From an uncultured Tateyamaria sp. (GTDB taxonomy: Bacteria; Pseudomonadota; Alphaproteobacteria; Rhodobacterales; Rhodobacteraceae): a stretch of DNA of 64,000 nt. The notes beneath the pieces were generated by a model. That model was not told where the DNA came from. It searched no databases and saw nothing but the letters and a program-made list of their open reading frames with translations. Each line of letters starts with the position of its first letter. Position 1 is the first letter of the stretch. The position numbers and the translations under genes are program-made. The stretch spans positions 1 through 64,000 of the forward strand of contig NZ_CANMEU010000004.1 of assembly GCF_947497045.1 (NCBI RefSeq), read 5' to 3'. Of the stretch, positions 53,495-62,450 are shown in pieces.

Positions 53495-54376
53495 ATTTTC
53501 AGCTTTTGCACAGATCCCAGCCTCCTGCCCGACTGGCAGTGGATGGCGTGTTATCTGACGACGGGCAAGCACATGTCGATCTATACGTCAGTGCTGACGG
53601 TCCTGCTTTTGCTGGCGATTACGGCCCCTGCGGCACTGGCCTTCGGCTTTGCCGGGGCGTCCGCTGCGCGCTCGCGCATTGCGCCGCTCTCGTGGCTGGG
53701 CAAGGGCTATATCGCGATTGTGCGCGGCGTGCCTGATATCGCCTTTTTCCTGTTCTTTGTTATCGCGCTTGATCAGATGATTGAATATGTGCGCCACCGG
53801 GCGCTCTGCCCCGACTGGAGCGAGCCGATCCGGCAGGGCAATGATTTCGTGGTTTGTGCAGCGGCCAAAATGCCGCTTGGTACGGCCCCGCAATGGGTCC
53901 ACGAGACCTACGGTTTTTTTACGGCCGTCTTTACATTCGCCATCGTCTTCGGGGCCTTTGCCGCCAACGTGCTGTTCGGGGCAATGCGGGCCGTACCGCG
54001 CGCACAGCTTGAAACGGCCGAGGCCTATGGCATGAGCCCGCGCCAGACCTTCCTGCGCGTACTCGTGCCGCAAATGTGGGTCTATGCGCTACCGGGCCTG
54101 TCGAACCTATGGATGGTACTGATCAAGGCCACACCGCTTCTGTTCCTGCTTGGGGTCGAGGACATCGTCTATTGGGCGCGCGAGTTGGGGGGCACCAAGA
54201 CCGAACGCTTTACCGAATATCCGCACGGCGATTGGCGGATGTGGTATTTCCTGGCACTGCTGGTGTTTTACCTTTTGTTCACCCGTGCCTCCGAAGTGGT
54301 GTTGGGCCGGATCATGGCCCGGCTGACCCTTGGGCAGGCGACCACGGGCGGTGAAGCGCAAAGGAAAGCGGCATGA
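53495..54376 (+). CDS. ABC transporter permease 1 (HisQ type), probable ATT start
   Basis: This encodes 293 residues if started at ATT 53495; the first ATG is at 53543 (277 residues). The 16 codons between read FSFCTDPSLLPDWQW, which resembles the N-terminus of roseobacter homologues as I recall them, and GAGG stands six bases before ATT (53485-53488). No ATG, GTG or TTG occurs in frame between the hairpin and 53543. The protein has about five membrane segments and the permease EAA loop (ETAEAYGMSPRQTFLRVLVPQ). It forms the channel with the next gene product. Confidence 0.85.
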   Translation: MFSFCTDPSLLPDWQWMACYLTTGKHMSIYTSVLTVLLLLAITAPAALAFGFAGASAARSRIAPLSWLGKGYIAIVRGVPDIAFFLFFVIALDQMIEYVRHRALCPDWSEPIRQGNDFVVCAAAKMPLGTAPQWVHETYGFFTAVFTFAIVFGAFAANVLFGAMRAVPRAQLETAEAYGMSPRQTFLRVLVPQMWVYALPGLSNLWMVLIKATPLLFLLGVEDIVYWARELGGTKTERFTEYPHGDWRMWYFLALLVFYLLFTRASEVVLGRIMARLTLGQATTGGEAQRKAA

Positions 54377-55179
54377 GCTGCCTCCAGACCATCGCCGATT
54401 ACGGCCTGCGCGCCATCGGGATCGGAGAGCGGCTGCTGCCGCGCGAGGATTTCACGCTCTGTCAGCAATTTACGCTGATCGGATCGGGCATGATCTGGAA
54501 CGTGTATTTCGGGTTGTTCGCGCTGATCTTGGGCTTTTTCTTTGCGACCGCACTGGCGATGGGCAAGGCGTCGCACCGCACCGTCTTTCGCAAGCCCGCC
54601 GAGTGGTTCATTTTTCTGTTTCGCGGCTCGCCGCTGTTCATCCAGTTCTTCTTTGCCTATTTCGTGTTCCTGAACCTCAAGGGTGTCTATCCGTTCTTTT
54701 CGCCCTTTACCGCCGCCTGGCTTGGCGCGCTGATCGTGCTGTTTCTGAACACCGCCGCCTACTCTGCCGAAATTTTTTATGGCGCGCTGCAATCCATCCC
54801 GAAAGGCGAAATCGAGGCCGCCGACGCCTACGGCCTGTCCGGCTGGTCGCGGTTTCGCCGCGTGGTGTGGCCCACGATGTTGCGGCTTGCCTGGCCCGCC
54901 TACACGAACGAGGCGATCTTTCTGTTTCACGCCACCACGCTGGTCTATTTCTCGGGCTTTCCGGCCTGGCAGCAACGCGGCGACGCGCTTTATTATGCAA
55001 GCTATTTTGCGGACAAGACATTCAATCCGTTCATCCCCTACCCGATCCTCGCGATGTATTTTATCTTGCTGACCCTGGTGATTATCGGCTGCTTTGGCCT
55101 TGTGAACACACATCTCAATCGCCATTTGCCCGCCAATACGCGCCAGAAAATAAAACTGCGGCCCAACCTGATCCGCTAA
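54373..55179 (+). CDS. ABC transporter permease 2 (HisM type)
   Basis: This encodes 268 residues; its ATG overlaps the previous stop (ATGA). Several membrane segments and the EAA loop EIEAADAYGLSGWSRFRRVVWP (key part EAADAYGLS) mark a binding-protein-dependent permease. LFRGSPLFIQFFF is the family motif of polar amino acid permeases. It completes the four-gene transporter, which lies directly upstream of the gamma-glutamyl-type catabolic genes. Confidence 0.93.
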   Translation: MSCLQTIADYGLRAIGIGERLLPREDFTLCQQFTLIGSGMIWNVYFGLFALILGFFFATALAMGKASHRTVFRKPAEWFIFLFRGSPLFIQFFFAYFVFLNLKGVYPFFSPFTAAWLGALIVLFLNTAAYSAEIFYGALQSIPKGEIEAADAYGLSGWSRFRRVVWPTMLRLAWPAYTNEAIFLFHATTLVYFSGFPAWQQRGDALYYASYFADKTFNPFIPYPILAMYFILLTLVIIGCFGLVNTHLNRHLPANTRQKIKLRPNLIR

Positions 55180-55195
55180 ACCCCAAGACGCCTTC

Positions 55196-55226
55196 AGCGA
55201 GAGTATTTTAAGAACAATGAAAGACA
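55196..55226 (+). repeat. dispersed intergenic repeat, degenerate tail copy
   Basis: AGCGAGAGTATTTTAAG then AACAATGAAAGAC matches the tail of the element at 43221-43277. It ends just before the glutamine synthetase family start. Confidence 0.4.
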
Positions 55227-55229
55227 AAA

Positions 55230-56564
55230 ATGCACGACTGGCTGGTTGAGAACCCCGAAATCCGCGCCATTCGCGTGGCGGCGGCTGATCTGAACGGAGT
55301 GGCGCGGGGTAAGCGCGTGCCCGTCCGCTTTGCCGACAAGGTGAGCGTGGAGGGCACCCGTTTTCCCATGTCTGTCCTTAACCTCGACATCTGGGGCGAG
55401 GACATCGATAACAGTCCGCTGGTCATGGAGTCCGGAGATCGCGACGGTATTTTGCATCCCACCGAACGTGGATTTGTTCCGATGCCTTGGCTTGCGACAC
55501 CCACCGGATTGTTGCCGATCTGGATGTCACATGAGGATGGCCGCCCCTATATGGGCGATCCCCGGCACGCACTCGCCGCCGTGGAAAAGCGGTTCAAGGA
55601 CAAGGGGCTGACGCCCGTTGTTGCGGTGGAGCTTGAGTTTTTCCTGATCGACGATGCGGGTGCGCGGCTGCGCGTGCCTCCCTCACCCCGGTCCGGCAAG
55701 CGCCGCGTCGCGGGCGAGATCCTGTCCCTGCGCGCCCTTGATCAGTTCGATGACTTCTTTACCGAGCTTTATGATGCCTGCGAGGCGATGGACATTCCCG
55801 CCGACACCGCCATTTCCGAAGCCGGTCTGGGGCAGTTCGAGATCAATCTGATGCACCAGGACGATGCGCTCAAGGCGGCGGATGACGCGTGGCTGTTCAA
55901 GATGCTCGTCAAGGGGATGGCCCGCAAGCACGGCTTTGCAGCCTCGTTCATGGCCAAACCGTATGAGGATTACGCGGGTTCTGGCCTGCACATGCACTTT
56001 TCCGTGCTGGACCATGCGGGGCGAAACATCTTTGACAATGGCACCGATCGGGGCAGCGACATGTTGCGCCACGCCATTCAGGGCTGCCTCACGGGCATGC
56101 CCGGATCGACATTGATCTTTGCGCCGCACGCCAATTCCTATGCCCGGTTCGTGCCCGGAGCACACGCCCCCACCGGTATCGCATGGGCTTACGAGAACCG
56201 CACCGCCGCGATCCGCGTGCCCTCTGGCCCGCCAGCAGCACGCCGGATCGAGCATCGCCTCGCAGGGGGGGATGTGAACCCGTATCTCTCCATCGCTGCC
56301 GTCCTGGGGGCCGCACTCAACGGGATCGAGGATGCCACGGATCCGCCCGCGCCCATCACCGGCAACGCCTATGCCCAGGACCTGCCACAGGTGCCCGGCA
56401 CGTGGGACACCGCCATCGACGCCTTCGAGACCAGCCCTGAAACCGCGCGTATCTTTGATGCCGAGTTGATCCGCAACATGGTGATGACCAAACGGCAGGA
56501 GGCGCGTGAAATGGCAGCGTTGAGCACGGACGAGCAAACTGAAATCTACCTCGACACGGTTTAA
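55230..56564 (+). CDS. glutamine synthetase family ligase 1 (PuuA-like)
   Basis: This encodes 444 residues. It has the GS fold: VAVELEFFLID (metal-binding Glu residues), GLGQFEINLMH, SGLHMHFSVLD with the active-site His, and the C-terminal ENRTAAIRVPSG (phosphate-binding Arg residues). Sequences of this type lack the adenylylation loop and act as gamma-glutamyl-amine ligases, for example PuuA on putrescine. It is first in a run of ligase, amidotransferase, ligase and FAD oxidase. The exact amine is unknown. Confidence 0.87.
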   Translation: MHDWLVENPEIRAIRVAAADLNGVARGKRVPVRFADKVSVEGTRFPMSVLNLDIWGEDIDNSPLVMESGDRDGILHPTERGFVPMPWLATPTGLLPIWMSHEDGRPYMGDPRHALAAVEKRFKDKGLTPVVAVELEFFLIDDAGARLRVPPSPRSGKRRVAGEILSLRALDQFDDFFTELYDACEAMDIPADTAISEAGLGQFEINLMHQDDALKAADDAWLFKMLVKGMARKHGFAASFMAKPYEDYAGSGLHMHFSVLDHAGRNIFDNGTDRGSDMLRHAIQGCLTGMPGSTLIFAPHANSYARFVPGAHAPTGIAWAYENRTAAIRVPSGPPAARRIEHRLAGGDVNPYLSIAAVLGAALNGIEDATDPPAPITGNAYAQDLPQVPGTWDTAIDAFETSPETARIFDAELIRNMVMTKRQEAREMAALSTDEQTEIYLDTV

Positions 56565-56603
56565 GTCGCGCATTATCAACGAGGTGTAAACCTCAGGTGA
56601 TCC

Positions 56604-57281
56604 ATGAAAATCGGCATTCTGCAAACCGGCCACGCCCCTGACGAAGTGTTGGGCGATCTCGGGGACTATGACGCGATGTTTGCGCGCCTTCTGGGCGGGC
56701 ACGGCTTTGACTTTCAGACCTTCAACGTTGTCGATATGGAGTTTCCCGACAACCCCGAGGCGTGCGAGGGGTGGCTTGTGACGGGGTCAAAACACGGGGC
56801 CTATGAGGATCACCCCTTTATCCCGCCGCTTGAGGACCTGATCCGCGGCATCCATGCCGCAGACCGACCCATGATCGGGGTTTGTTTCGGCCATCAGATC
56901 ATCGCGCAGGCCATGGGCGGCAAGGTCGTCAAATTCGGCGGCGGCTGGTCCGTGGGGCGCAAAGGGTATTCCTATCGGGGCCGCAACATCACTTTGAATG
57001 CCTGGCATCAGGACCAGGTGGTCGAAGTGCCCGAAGGGGCCGAAGTGATCGCCTCGAACGACTTTTGCGCCAATGCGGCCCTTGTCTATGGGGATCGCAT
57101 CTGGACGATCCAGCCCCACCCGGAATTCGGCTCCCCCATGGTCGAGGCCCTTGCCACCCATCGCGGCCCCGGCGTGGTGCCCACTGCGCATCTCGACACC
57201 GCCCGCGCCACCCTTGATGCGCCCATAGATCAAACCGCCATTGCCGATGACATGGCCGCCTTTCTCAAGCGAGGAGCCTGA
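56604..57281 (+). CDS. class I glutamine amidotransferase (GMP synthase-like domain)
   Basis: This 225-residue stand-alone amidotransferase has the nucleophile in GVCFGHQ, the His-Glu pair in QPHPEF, and the LVTGSKHGAYED loop. In the Puu pathway the last step, hydrolysis of gamma-glutamyl-GABA, is done by PuuD, a class I enzyme of the related C26 family; this one belongs to a different branch but sits between two ligases and 3 bases before the second. A hydrolase or gamma-glutamyl transferase role is inference. Confidence 0.85.
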   Translation: MKIGILQTGHAPDEVLGDLGDYDAMFARLLGGHGFDFQTFNVVDMEFPDNPEACEGWLVTGSKHGAYEDHPFIPPLEDLIRGIHAADRPMIGVCFGHQIIAQAMGGKVVKFGGGWSVGRKGYSYRGRNITLNAWHQDQVVEVPEGAEVIASNDFCANAALVYGDRIWTIQPHPEFGSPMVEALATHRGPGVVPTAHLDTARATLDAPIDQTAIADDMAAFLKRGA

Positions 57282-57284
57282 GCC

Positions 57285-58673
57285 GTGACCAGCATCCCTG
57301 ATAGGACTGCCATTCCCGACACCCGTATCCCGGACCTGCCCGAAGCGGCACAGCAATACCTCGAAGGCAGGCGGCTGGACGAAGTGGAATGTATCATCTC
57401 GGACCTGCCCGGCATCGCGCGGGGCAAGGCTGTGCCTGCCTCGAAATTCGCCAAGCAGGACTATTTCCACCTGCCCGACAGTATCTTTTACCAAACCATC
57501 ACCGGGGACTGGGGCGAAGCCGCAGACGAGGACGGTTTCATCGAAAAGGACATGATCCTGCGCCCCGACATGAGCACCGCCACCGCCGCTCCGTGGACGG
57601 GCGACTGGACGTTACAGGTGATCCACGACGCCTTTGACCGCAAGGGCGTGCCCGTCCCTTTCAGCCCGCGCAATGTGCTCAAACGCGTCGTCCAACTCTA
57701 TCACGACAAGGGCTGGACACCCATTGTGGCCCCGGAAATGGAGTTCTTTCTGATCGCGCGCAACCTCGACCCCGCGCAAGAGATTAAACCCATGACGGGG
57801 CGTTCGGGGCGCCCGGCGGCAGCCCGCCAGGCCTATTCCATGACGGCGGTGGACGAATTCGGCCCGGTGATCGACGACATCTATGATTTCGCCGAGGCCC
57901 AGGGGTTCGAGATCGACGGCATCACGCAGGAAGGCGGTGCGGGCCAGCTTGAGATCAACCTGCGCCATGGCGATCCGGTCAAGCTGGCAGATGAGGTGTT
58001 CTATTTCAAACGGCTGATCCGTGAAGCCGCGCTGCGCCACGACTGCTTTGCAACCTTCATGGCCAAGCCGATCGAAGCCGAGCCCGGATCGGCCATGCAC
58101 ATCCACCACTCGGTGCTGGACGCAGATACGGGGCAGAACATCTTTGTCGGCAAGCAAGGCGGGGACACCGACGCGTTCTTTCATTTCATTGCCGGTTTGC
58201 AGACCCATATGCCCGCCGCACTGGCCGTGATGGCCCCCTTCGTGAACAGCTATCGCCGTTATGTCAAAGACCACGCGGCCCCGATCAATCTGGCCTGGGG
58301 ACGCGACAACCGCACCACGGGCATCCGCATCCCGCTTTCCGAGCCGCAAGCCCGGCGCGTCGAAAACCGGATCGCGGGCATGGATTGCAACCCCTATCTT
58401 GGGATCGCCGCTTCGCTGGCCTGCGGTTATCTGGGGCTTGTGAACGAACAACGCCCCTCGGCGCAGTTCAGGGGCGATGCCTATGAGGGGGATGGTGATA
58501 TCCCCCGCGTGCTCGGCTCGGCACTGGACCTGTTTGACGCAGCCACTGATCTGCACGAGGTTCTTGGCCCTGAATTCGCGCGCGTCTATTCCATCGTGAA
58601 ACGGGCCGAATATGACGAGTTCCTGCAAGTAATTTCGCCTTGGGAGCGGGAACATCTGCTGCTGAATGTGTAA
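57285..58673 (+). CDS. glutamine synthetase family ligase 2 (PuuA-like)
   Basis: This encodes 462 residues, start GTG at 57285. GS core motifs are IVAPEMEFFLIA, GAGQLEINLRHGD, SAMHIHHSVLD and DNRTTGIRIPLSEP. It is a paralogue of the ligase at 55230 and more like the PuuA/GlnT-type subgroup with an N-terminal extension (DEVECIISDLPGIARGKAVP). Having two ligases suggests two amines, or a hetero-oligomer. It is separated by 3 bases from the amidotransferase gene. Confidence 0.88.
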   Translation: MTSIPDRTAIPDTRIPDLPEAAQQYLEGRRLDEVECIISDLPGIARGKAVPASKFAKQDYFHLPDSIFYQTITGDWGEAADEDGFIEKDMILRPDMSTATAAPWTGDWTLQVIHDAFDRKGVPVPFSPRNVLKRVVQLYHDKGWTPIVAPEMEFFLIARNLDPAQEIKPMTGRSGRPAAARQAYSMTAVDEFGPVIDDIYDFAEAQGFEIDGITQEGGAGQLEINLRHGDPVKLADEVFYFKRLIREAALRHDCFATFMAKPIEAEPGSAMHIHHSVLDADTGQNIFVGKQGGDTDAFFHFIAGLQTHMPAALAVMAPFVNSYRRYVKDHAAPINLAWGRDNRTTGIRIPLSEPQARRVENRIAGMDCNPYLGIAASLACGYLGLVNEQRPSAQFRGDAYEGDGDIPRVLGSALDLFDAATDLHEVLGPEFARVYSIVKRAEYDEFLQVISPWEREHLLLNV

Positions 58674-58686
58674 ATCACCACCCACC

Positions 58687-58717
58687 CGTCCGGGGGGATT
58701 TTTGGGGAACAACGAAG
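58687..58717 (+). repeat. dispersed intergenic repeat, tail-only copy
   Basis: CCGTCCGGGGGGATTTTTGG then GGAACAACGAAG matches the tail of the element at 43221-43277. It forms the leader of the oxidase gene. Confidence 0.45.
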
Positions 58718-60019
58718 GTGAACCTGCTTTACGCAAATGACCGCGCGGGTGCCTATCCCGACAGCTGGTACGCGGCGACGGCAGATATAGCGAACCCGCG
58801 CCCGGCGCTTGATGGCGAGGCCCGTGTCGATGTTTGCGTGGTCGGTGCGGGCTATACCGGGCTGTCCGCCGCCCTCCATCTGGCGCAGCGCGGGTTTTCC
58901 GTGGCGATCCTTGAGGCGCAGCGTATCGGATTTGGCGCATCGGGTCGCAATGGCGGCCAGTTGGGATCGGGCCAGCGGGTCGAACAACCCTATCTGGAAA
59001 AGATGCTGGGCCACGCGGATGCGGCCAAGTTGTGGGCGCTTGGGCAGGAAGCCAAGACGCTGGTCAAATCCCTGATCGCGGATCACGCCATTGACTGTTA
59101 CCTGCGCCCCGGGGTCGCATGGACGGCAGAGAGCGCGGCGGACGTGGACGACTTGCGCGCCTATGCCGATCATATGGGCGCGCAATATGACTATCCGGTT
59201 GAGATGCTGGACGAGGCCGCCTTTCACGCCGTCTGCCCCTCGCCCGCCTACAAAGGGGGCATTGTTGACTGGGATGCCGCCCACCTGCACCCGCTGCGCT
59301 TTGCGCTTGGGCTGGCGCGCGCCGCCGAGGCGGCAGGCGTCACGATCTATGAACGCAGTGCCGTCGCGCAGATCACCGAAGGGACACCCACCCGATTGCG
59401 CACTGCGTCTGGCAGCATAAATGCCGATCATGTGGTTCTGGCCTGCAACGGGTATCTTGGCGGGCTCAGCCAACAGATTGCGGCACGCGTCATGCCGATC
59501 AACAACTTTATCGCGGCCACAGCGCCTCTTGGCCCTGACGTCGCGCGCATCCTGGCCAAGGACATCGCGGTGTCAGACAGCCGCTTCGTGGTGAACTACT
59601 TTCGGCTCAGCCATGACAACCGATTGTTGTTCGGGGGTGGGGAAAGCTATGGCTACCGCTTTCCCACCGATATCGCGGCCAAAGTGCGCAAACCCATGAC
59701 CCAGGTTTTCCCACACCTGGCAGGCACACCCATTGACTACGCATGGGGTGGCACCCTCGCAATCACGATGAAACGGCTGCCTTACGTCGCCCGGCTTGGG
59801 CCCAACATTCTGTCGGCATCGGGCTATTCCGGGCACGGGGTGGGCACGGCAACACATGCGGGCAAGCTGATGGCCGATGCGATTGAAGGACAAAGCGACG
59901 GGTTCGACACCATGGCTGCAATCCCTGCCCCCGCCTTTCCGGGTGGCACGGTGCTGCGCGCACCCCTGCTGGCACTTGCTATGACGTGGTACAGCCTGCG
60001 CGACCGCTTGGGCCTCTGA
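58718..60019 (+). CDS. FAD-dependent amine oxidoreductase (PuuB / gamma-glutamylputrescine oxidase-like)
   Basis: This encodes 433 residues from GTG 58718; the open frame back to 58640 covers the repeat and the end of the previous gene. The N-terminal LLYANDRAGAYPDSWYAATA is typical of PuuB-like DAO-family proteins (key part SWYAATA). The dinucleotide-binding site is VVGAGYTGLSAALHLAQRG and GFGASGRNGGQ follows; the C-terminal part has SGYSGHGVGTATHAGKL. It would oxidise the gamma-glutamylated amine to an aldehyde. No aldehyde dehydrogenase (PuuC) is in the window. Confidence 0.88.
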   Translation: MNLLYANDRAGAYPDSWYAATADIANPRPALDGEARVDVCVVGAGYTGLSAALHLAQRGFSVAILEAQRIGFGASGRNGGQLGSGQRVEQPYLEKMLGHADAAKLWALGQEAKTLVKSLIADHAIDCYLRPGVAWTAESAADVDDLRAYADHMGAQYDYPVEMLDEAAFHAVCPSPAYKGGIVDWDAAHLHPLRFALGLARAAEAAGVTIYERSAVAQITEGTPTRLRTASGSINADHVVLACNGYLGGLSQQIAARVMPINNFIAATAPLGPDVARILAKDIAVSDSRFVVNYFRLSHDNRLLFGGGESYGYRFPTDIAAKVRKPMTQVFPHLAGTPIDYAWGGTLAITMKRLPYVARLGPNILSASGYSGHGVGTATHAGKLMADAIEGQSDGFDTMAAIPAPAFPGGTVLRAPLLALAMTWYSLRDRLGL

Positions 60020-60118
60020 ACATAATCCGCCAGTTTGACCCTGCCGCCCACAAAACTGTTTCTTTCGCGCCGCCTCTGATTTAATAAATCCGAAAGTAAG
60101 GAATAAGGATTCTGGAAT

Positions 60119-61306
60119 ATGCTCTTGCCGGATATGCACAGCGCCGAAGCGATCCCCCCCGCAGCCCGCACCGAAATCGACCGCCTGCTCGCCTCGGGGG
60201 ATCTGTTCCGCTACACCGCCGCAAGTGACGCGCCGGTCAGCCTGCTTGAGGCTGAATTTGCGCAGATGATGGGTAGCAGGTTCGCATTGGCGGTGTCCTC
60301 CTGCTCTGCGGCCCTGTTCCTGTCGCTCAAGGCGCTCGACCTGCCGCGCGACGCACGCGTGCTGATCCCGGGTTTCACCTTTGCGGCAGTGCCCTCGGCG
60401 GTGATCCACGCCGACTGCCTGCCCGTGCTGTGCGAGGTCGGTGACAATTACCGCATCGACATCGACGATTTCATCGCAAAACTGCCGGAGGTGTCAGCCG
60501 TGATTGTCAGCCACATGCGCGGGCATACCTCGGACATGGACGCGATCATGGCGCTGTGTCAGGCCGCCGGCACCCCGGTAATCGAAGATGCGGCCCACTC
60601 GCTTGGCACCACTTGGAACGGGGCCAGGATCGGAACGATGGGGCGCGTGGGCTGCTTTTCGTTCCAGTCCTACAAGATGATCAACGCAGGCGAAGGCGGG
60701 ATCATGGTGACAGACGATGCGGACCTGATTGCGCGGGCGATTATCATGTCCGGTGCCTACGAGCACAATTGGAAGAAACACCCGGTGCTGCAAGACGCCT
60801 TTGCCACGCACCAGAACCAGCTGCCGCTCTACAATCTGCGGCTATCGAACCTCAGCGCCGCCGTGATCCGCCCGCAACTTCCACACCTTGCGCGGCGGGT
60901 GACGGACGGGCGGCGCAATCACGACCATGTCGCCCGGCTGCTCGACCAAAGCGCCCATATTCACGTGCCCGCGCCCCTGCCGGGGGAAGTGCGCGCGCCG
61001 GACTCCATCCAGTTCAACCTGATCGACATGAGCGATGAGCAGGTCACAGAGTTTGTCGCACACGCCGCACAAAACGGGGTCAAGGTGCAGGTGTTCGGTG
61101 CCAGCGCGGACAACGCGCGCGCATTCTGGAACTGGCAATTCATCCCTGATCTGCCGGACCTGCCGCAAACGCGGGCGATGCTGATGCGGGCCTGCGATGT
61201 GCGCTTGCCGGTACACCTGCCCACCGACACGCTCAACGATGTGGCAAACGTCGTCCTGACGGCCATCAGCCACGCAACCGAACCACGGCGCAACTACGGT
61301 ACCTAA
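60119..61306 (+). CDS. DegT/DnrJ/EryC1/StrS-family PLP aminotransferase
   Basis: This encodes 395 residues. A fold-type I enzyme is indicated by ALAVSSCSAALFLSLKAL (PLP phosphate), VIEDAAHSLGTTWNG (Asp contacting the pyridine N; key part EDAAHS), and the Schiff-base lysine in FSFQSYKMINAGEGG. The family usually acts on keto-sugars, but no sugar or polysaccharide genes are nearby, so an amino-acid-like or amine substrate linked to the upstream cluster is possible. The gap before it is 99 bases. Confidence 0.85.
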   Translation: MLLPDMHSAEAIPPAARTEIDRLLASGDLFRYTAASDAPVSLLEAEFAQMMGSRFALAVSSCSAALFLSLKALDLPRDARVLIPGFTFAAVPSAVIHADCLPVLCEVGDNYRIDIDDFIAKLPEVSAVIVSHMRGHTSDMDAIMALCQAAGTPVIEDAAHSLGTTWNGARIGTMGRVGCFSFQSYKMINAGEGGIMVTDDADLIARAIIMSGAYEHNWKKHPVLQDAFATHQNQLPLYNLRLSNLSAAVIRPQLPHLARRVTDGRRNHDHVARLLDQSAHIHVPAPLPGEVRAPDSIQFNLIDMSDEQVTEFVAHAAQNGVKVQVFGASADNARAFWNWQFIPDLPDLPQTRAMLMRACDVRLPVHLPTDTLNDVANVVLTAISHATEPRRNYGT

Positions 61307-61312
61307 CCCTAC

Positions 61313-61370
61313 ATCTTCCTTTCGCCCCAAATACCTCGGGGGAGGGCGTATGCCCGGGGGCAGAGCCCCC
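61313..61370 (-). repeat. dispersed intergenic repeat, full copy
   Basis: Read on the minus strand: GGGGGCTCTGCCCC, GGGCATACGCCC, CTCCCCCGAGGTATTTGGGG, CGAAAGGAAG. The order hairpin-hairpin-tail is the same as at 43221-43277. It joins directly to the 41-bp tandem repeat. Confidence 0.6.
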
Positions 61371-61483
61371 TAATGATACATCCCCGCCTCCGGCGGGAGG
61401 GCAGAGCCCCCTAATGATACATCCCCGCCTCCGGCGGGAGGGCAGAGCCCCCTAATGATACATCCCCGTCTCTTGGCGGGAGG
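61361..61483. repeat. 41-bp tandem repeat, three units
   Basis: Units begin CAGAGCCCCCTAATGATA at 61361, 61402 and 61443. The first two are essentially identical; the third diverges in its last part (CGTCTCTTGGCGGG). Each holds a hairpin CCCGCC-TCC-GGCGGG. It lies in the gap between the two aminotransferase genes. Confidence 0.85.
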
Positions 61484-61528
61484 CCGGAGCCTCTTTACCT
61501 CATCACACGATCCACTACGCTGCGGTCC

Positions 61529-62425
61529 ATGACAGACCTCGCCAAAGGGGCCGCCTGGATGGGCGGCCAGATCATCCCGATTGACCAAGCCGCAATTCCG
61601 GTCACGGACTGGGGGCTGACCCATTCCGACATCGCCTATGATGTGGTCCCGGTCTGGGAGGGCGCGTTTTTCCGGCTGGATGATTATGTGGCGCGGTTCA
61701 TCGCCTCGCTCACCGCCGGCAGGTACGACATCGGCATGGATCGGGGCGAAATCTGCGGCGCACTTACCGCCATGGTCAAGGCCTCGGGGCTACGCGACGC
61801 CTATGTGGCGATGGTGGCCGCACGCGGACGCAACCCGGTGGCAGGCAGCCGGGACCCGCGCGACTGTACCAACCACTTTTACGCATGGTGCGTGCCCTAT
61901 GTGCATATCGTGAGACCGGAGGCTGCGGCCAAGGGCACCTCGGTCTGGATCGCGAAATCCGTCCGCCGCATCCCCGCCGACAGTGTGAACCCACGGGTCA
62001 AGAACTATCACTGGGGCGACTTCACATCCGGTCTATTCGAAGCCAAGGATCAAGGGTTTGAAACCACCATGCTGCTGGATCATGCGAGCAATGTGACCGA
62101 AGGGCCGGGATTCAATGTGTTCGGGGTATTTGGAGACACGGTTGTGACCTCAGACCACGGCGTTCTGCACGGGATCACCCGTGCCACAGTGCTGGAAATG
62201 TGCGCAGAGGCGGGCCTCAAGACACAAACGCGGCCCCTGCCCCTCGAAGAACTCTGGCGCGCCAACGAAGTGTTCCTGTCATCATCGGGTGGTGGGGTCA
62301 TTCCGGTGGCGCGGGTCGACCAACACCACTTTTCGAACGGGGCGGCGGGACCGGTGGCGACCGATCTCAGACAGCGATACTTTGACTGGATCGGCCAAGA
62401 CACATACCGCACGCCAATCACGTAA
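61529..62425 (+). CDS. class IV PLP aminotransferase (branched-chain / D-amino acid type)
   Basis: This encodes 298 residues. Fold-type IV features are TDWGLTHSDIAYDVVPVWEG at the start (key part HSDIAYD), the Schiff-base lysine in NPRVKNYHWGD, and TEGPGFNVFGV near residue 190 for PLP phosphate contacts. It could be a branched-chain, D-alanine or (R)-amine transaminase; the sequence does not fit one clearly. It follows the tandem repeat and converges with phaR. Confidence 0.85.
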   Translation: MTDLAKGAAWMGGQIIPIDQAAIPVTDWGLTHSDIAYDVVPVWEGAFFRLDDYVARFIASLTAGRYDIGMDRGEICGALTAMVKASGLRDAYVAMVAARGRNPVAGSRDPRDCTNHFYAWCVPYVHIVRPEAAAKGTSVWIAKSVRRIPADSVNPRVKNYHWGDFTSGLFEAKDQGFETTMLLDHASNVTEGPGFNVFGVFGDTVVTSDHGVLHGITRATVLEMCAEAGLKTQTRPLPLEELWRANEVFLSSSGGGVIPVARVDQHHFSNGAAGPVATDLRQRYFDWIGQDTYRTPIT

Positions 62426-62450
62426 GGTGCACCTGTGGTGCGCCCGACCG

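Noticed and set aside
61361-61483. Possible CRISPR array
   Set aside because: The three units are contiguous with no unique spacers, and there are no cas genes.
61370-61624. Small minus-strand open frame across the tandem repeat
   Set aside because: It is made by the 41-bp repeat (41 is not a multiple of three and the peptide repeats are accidental) and overlaps the aminotransferase start.
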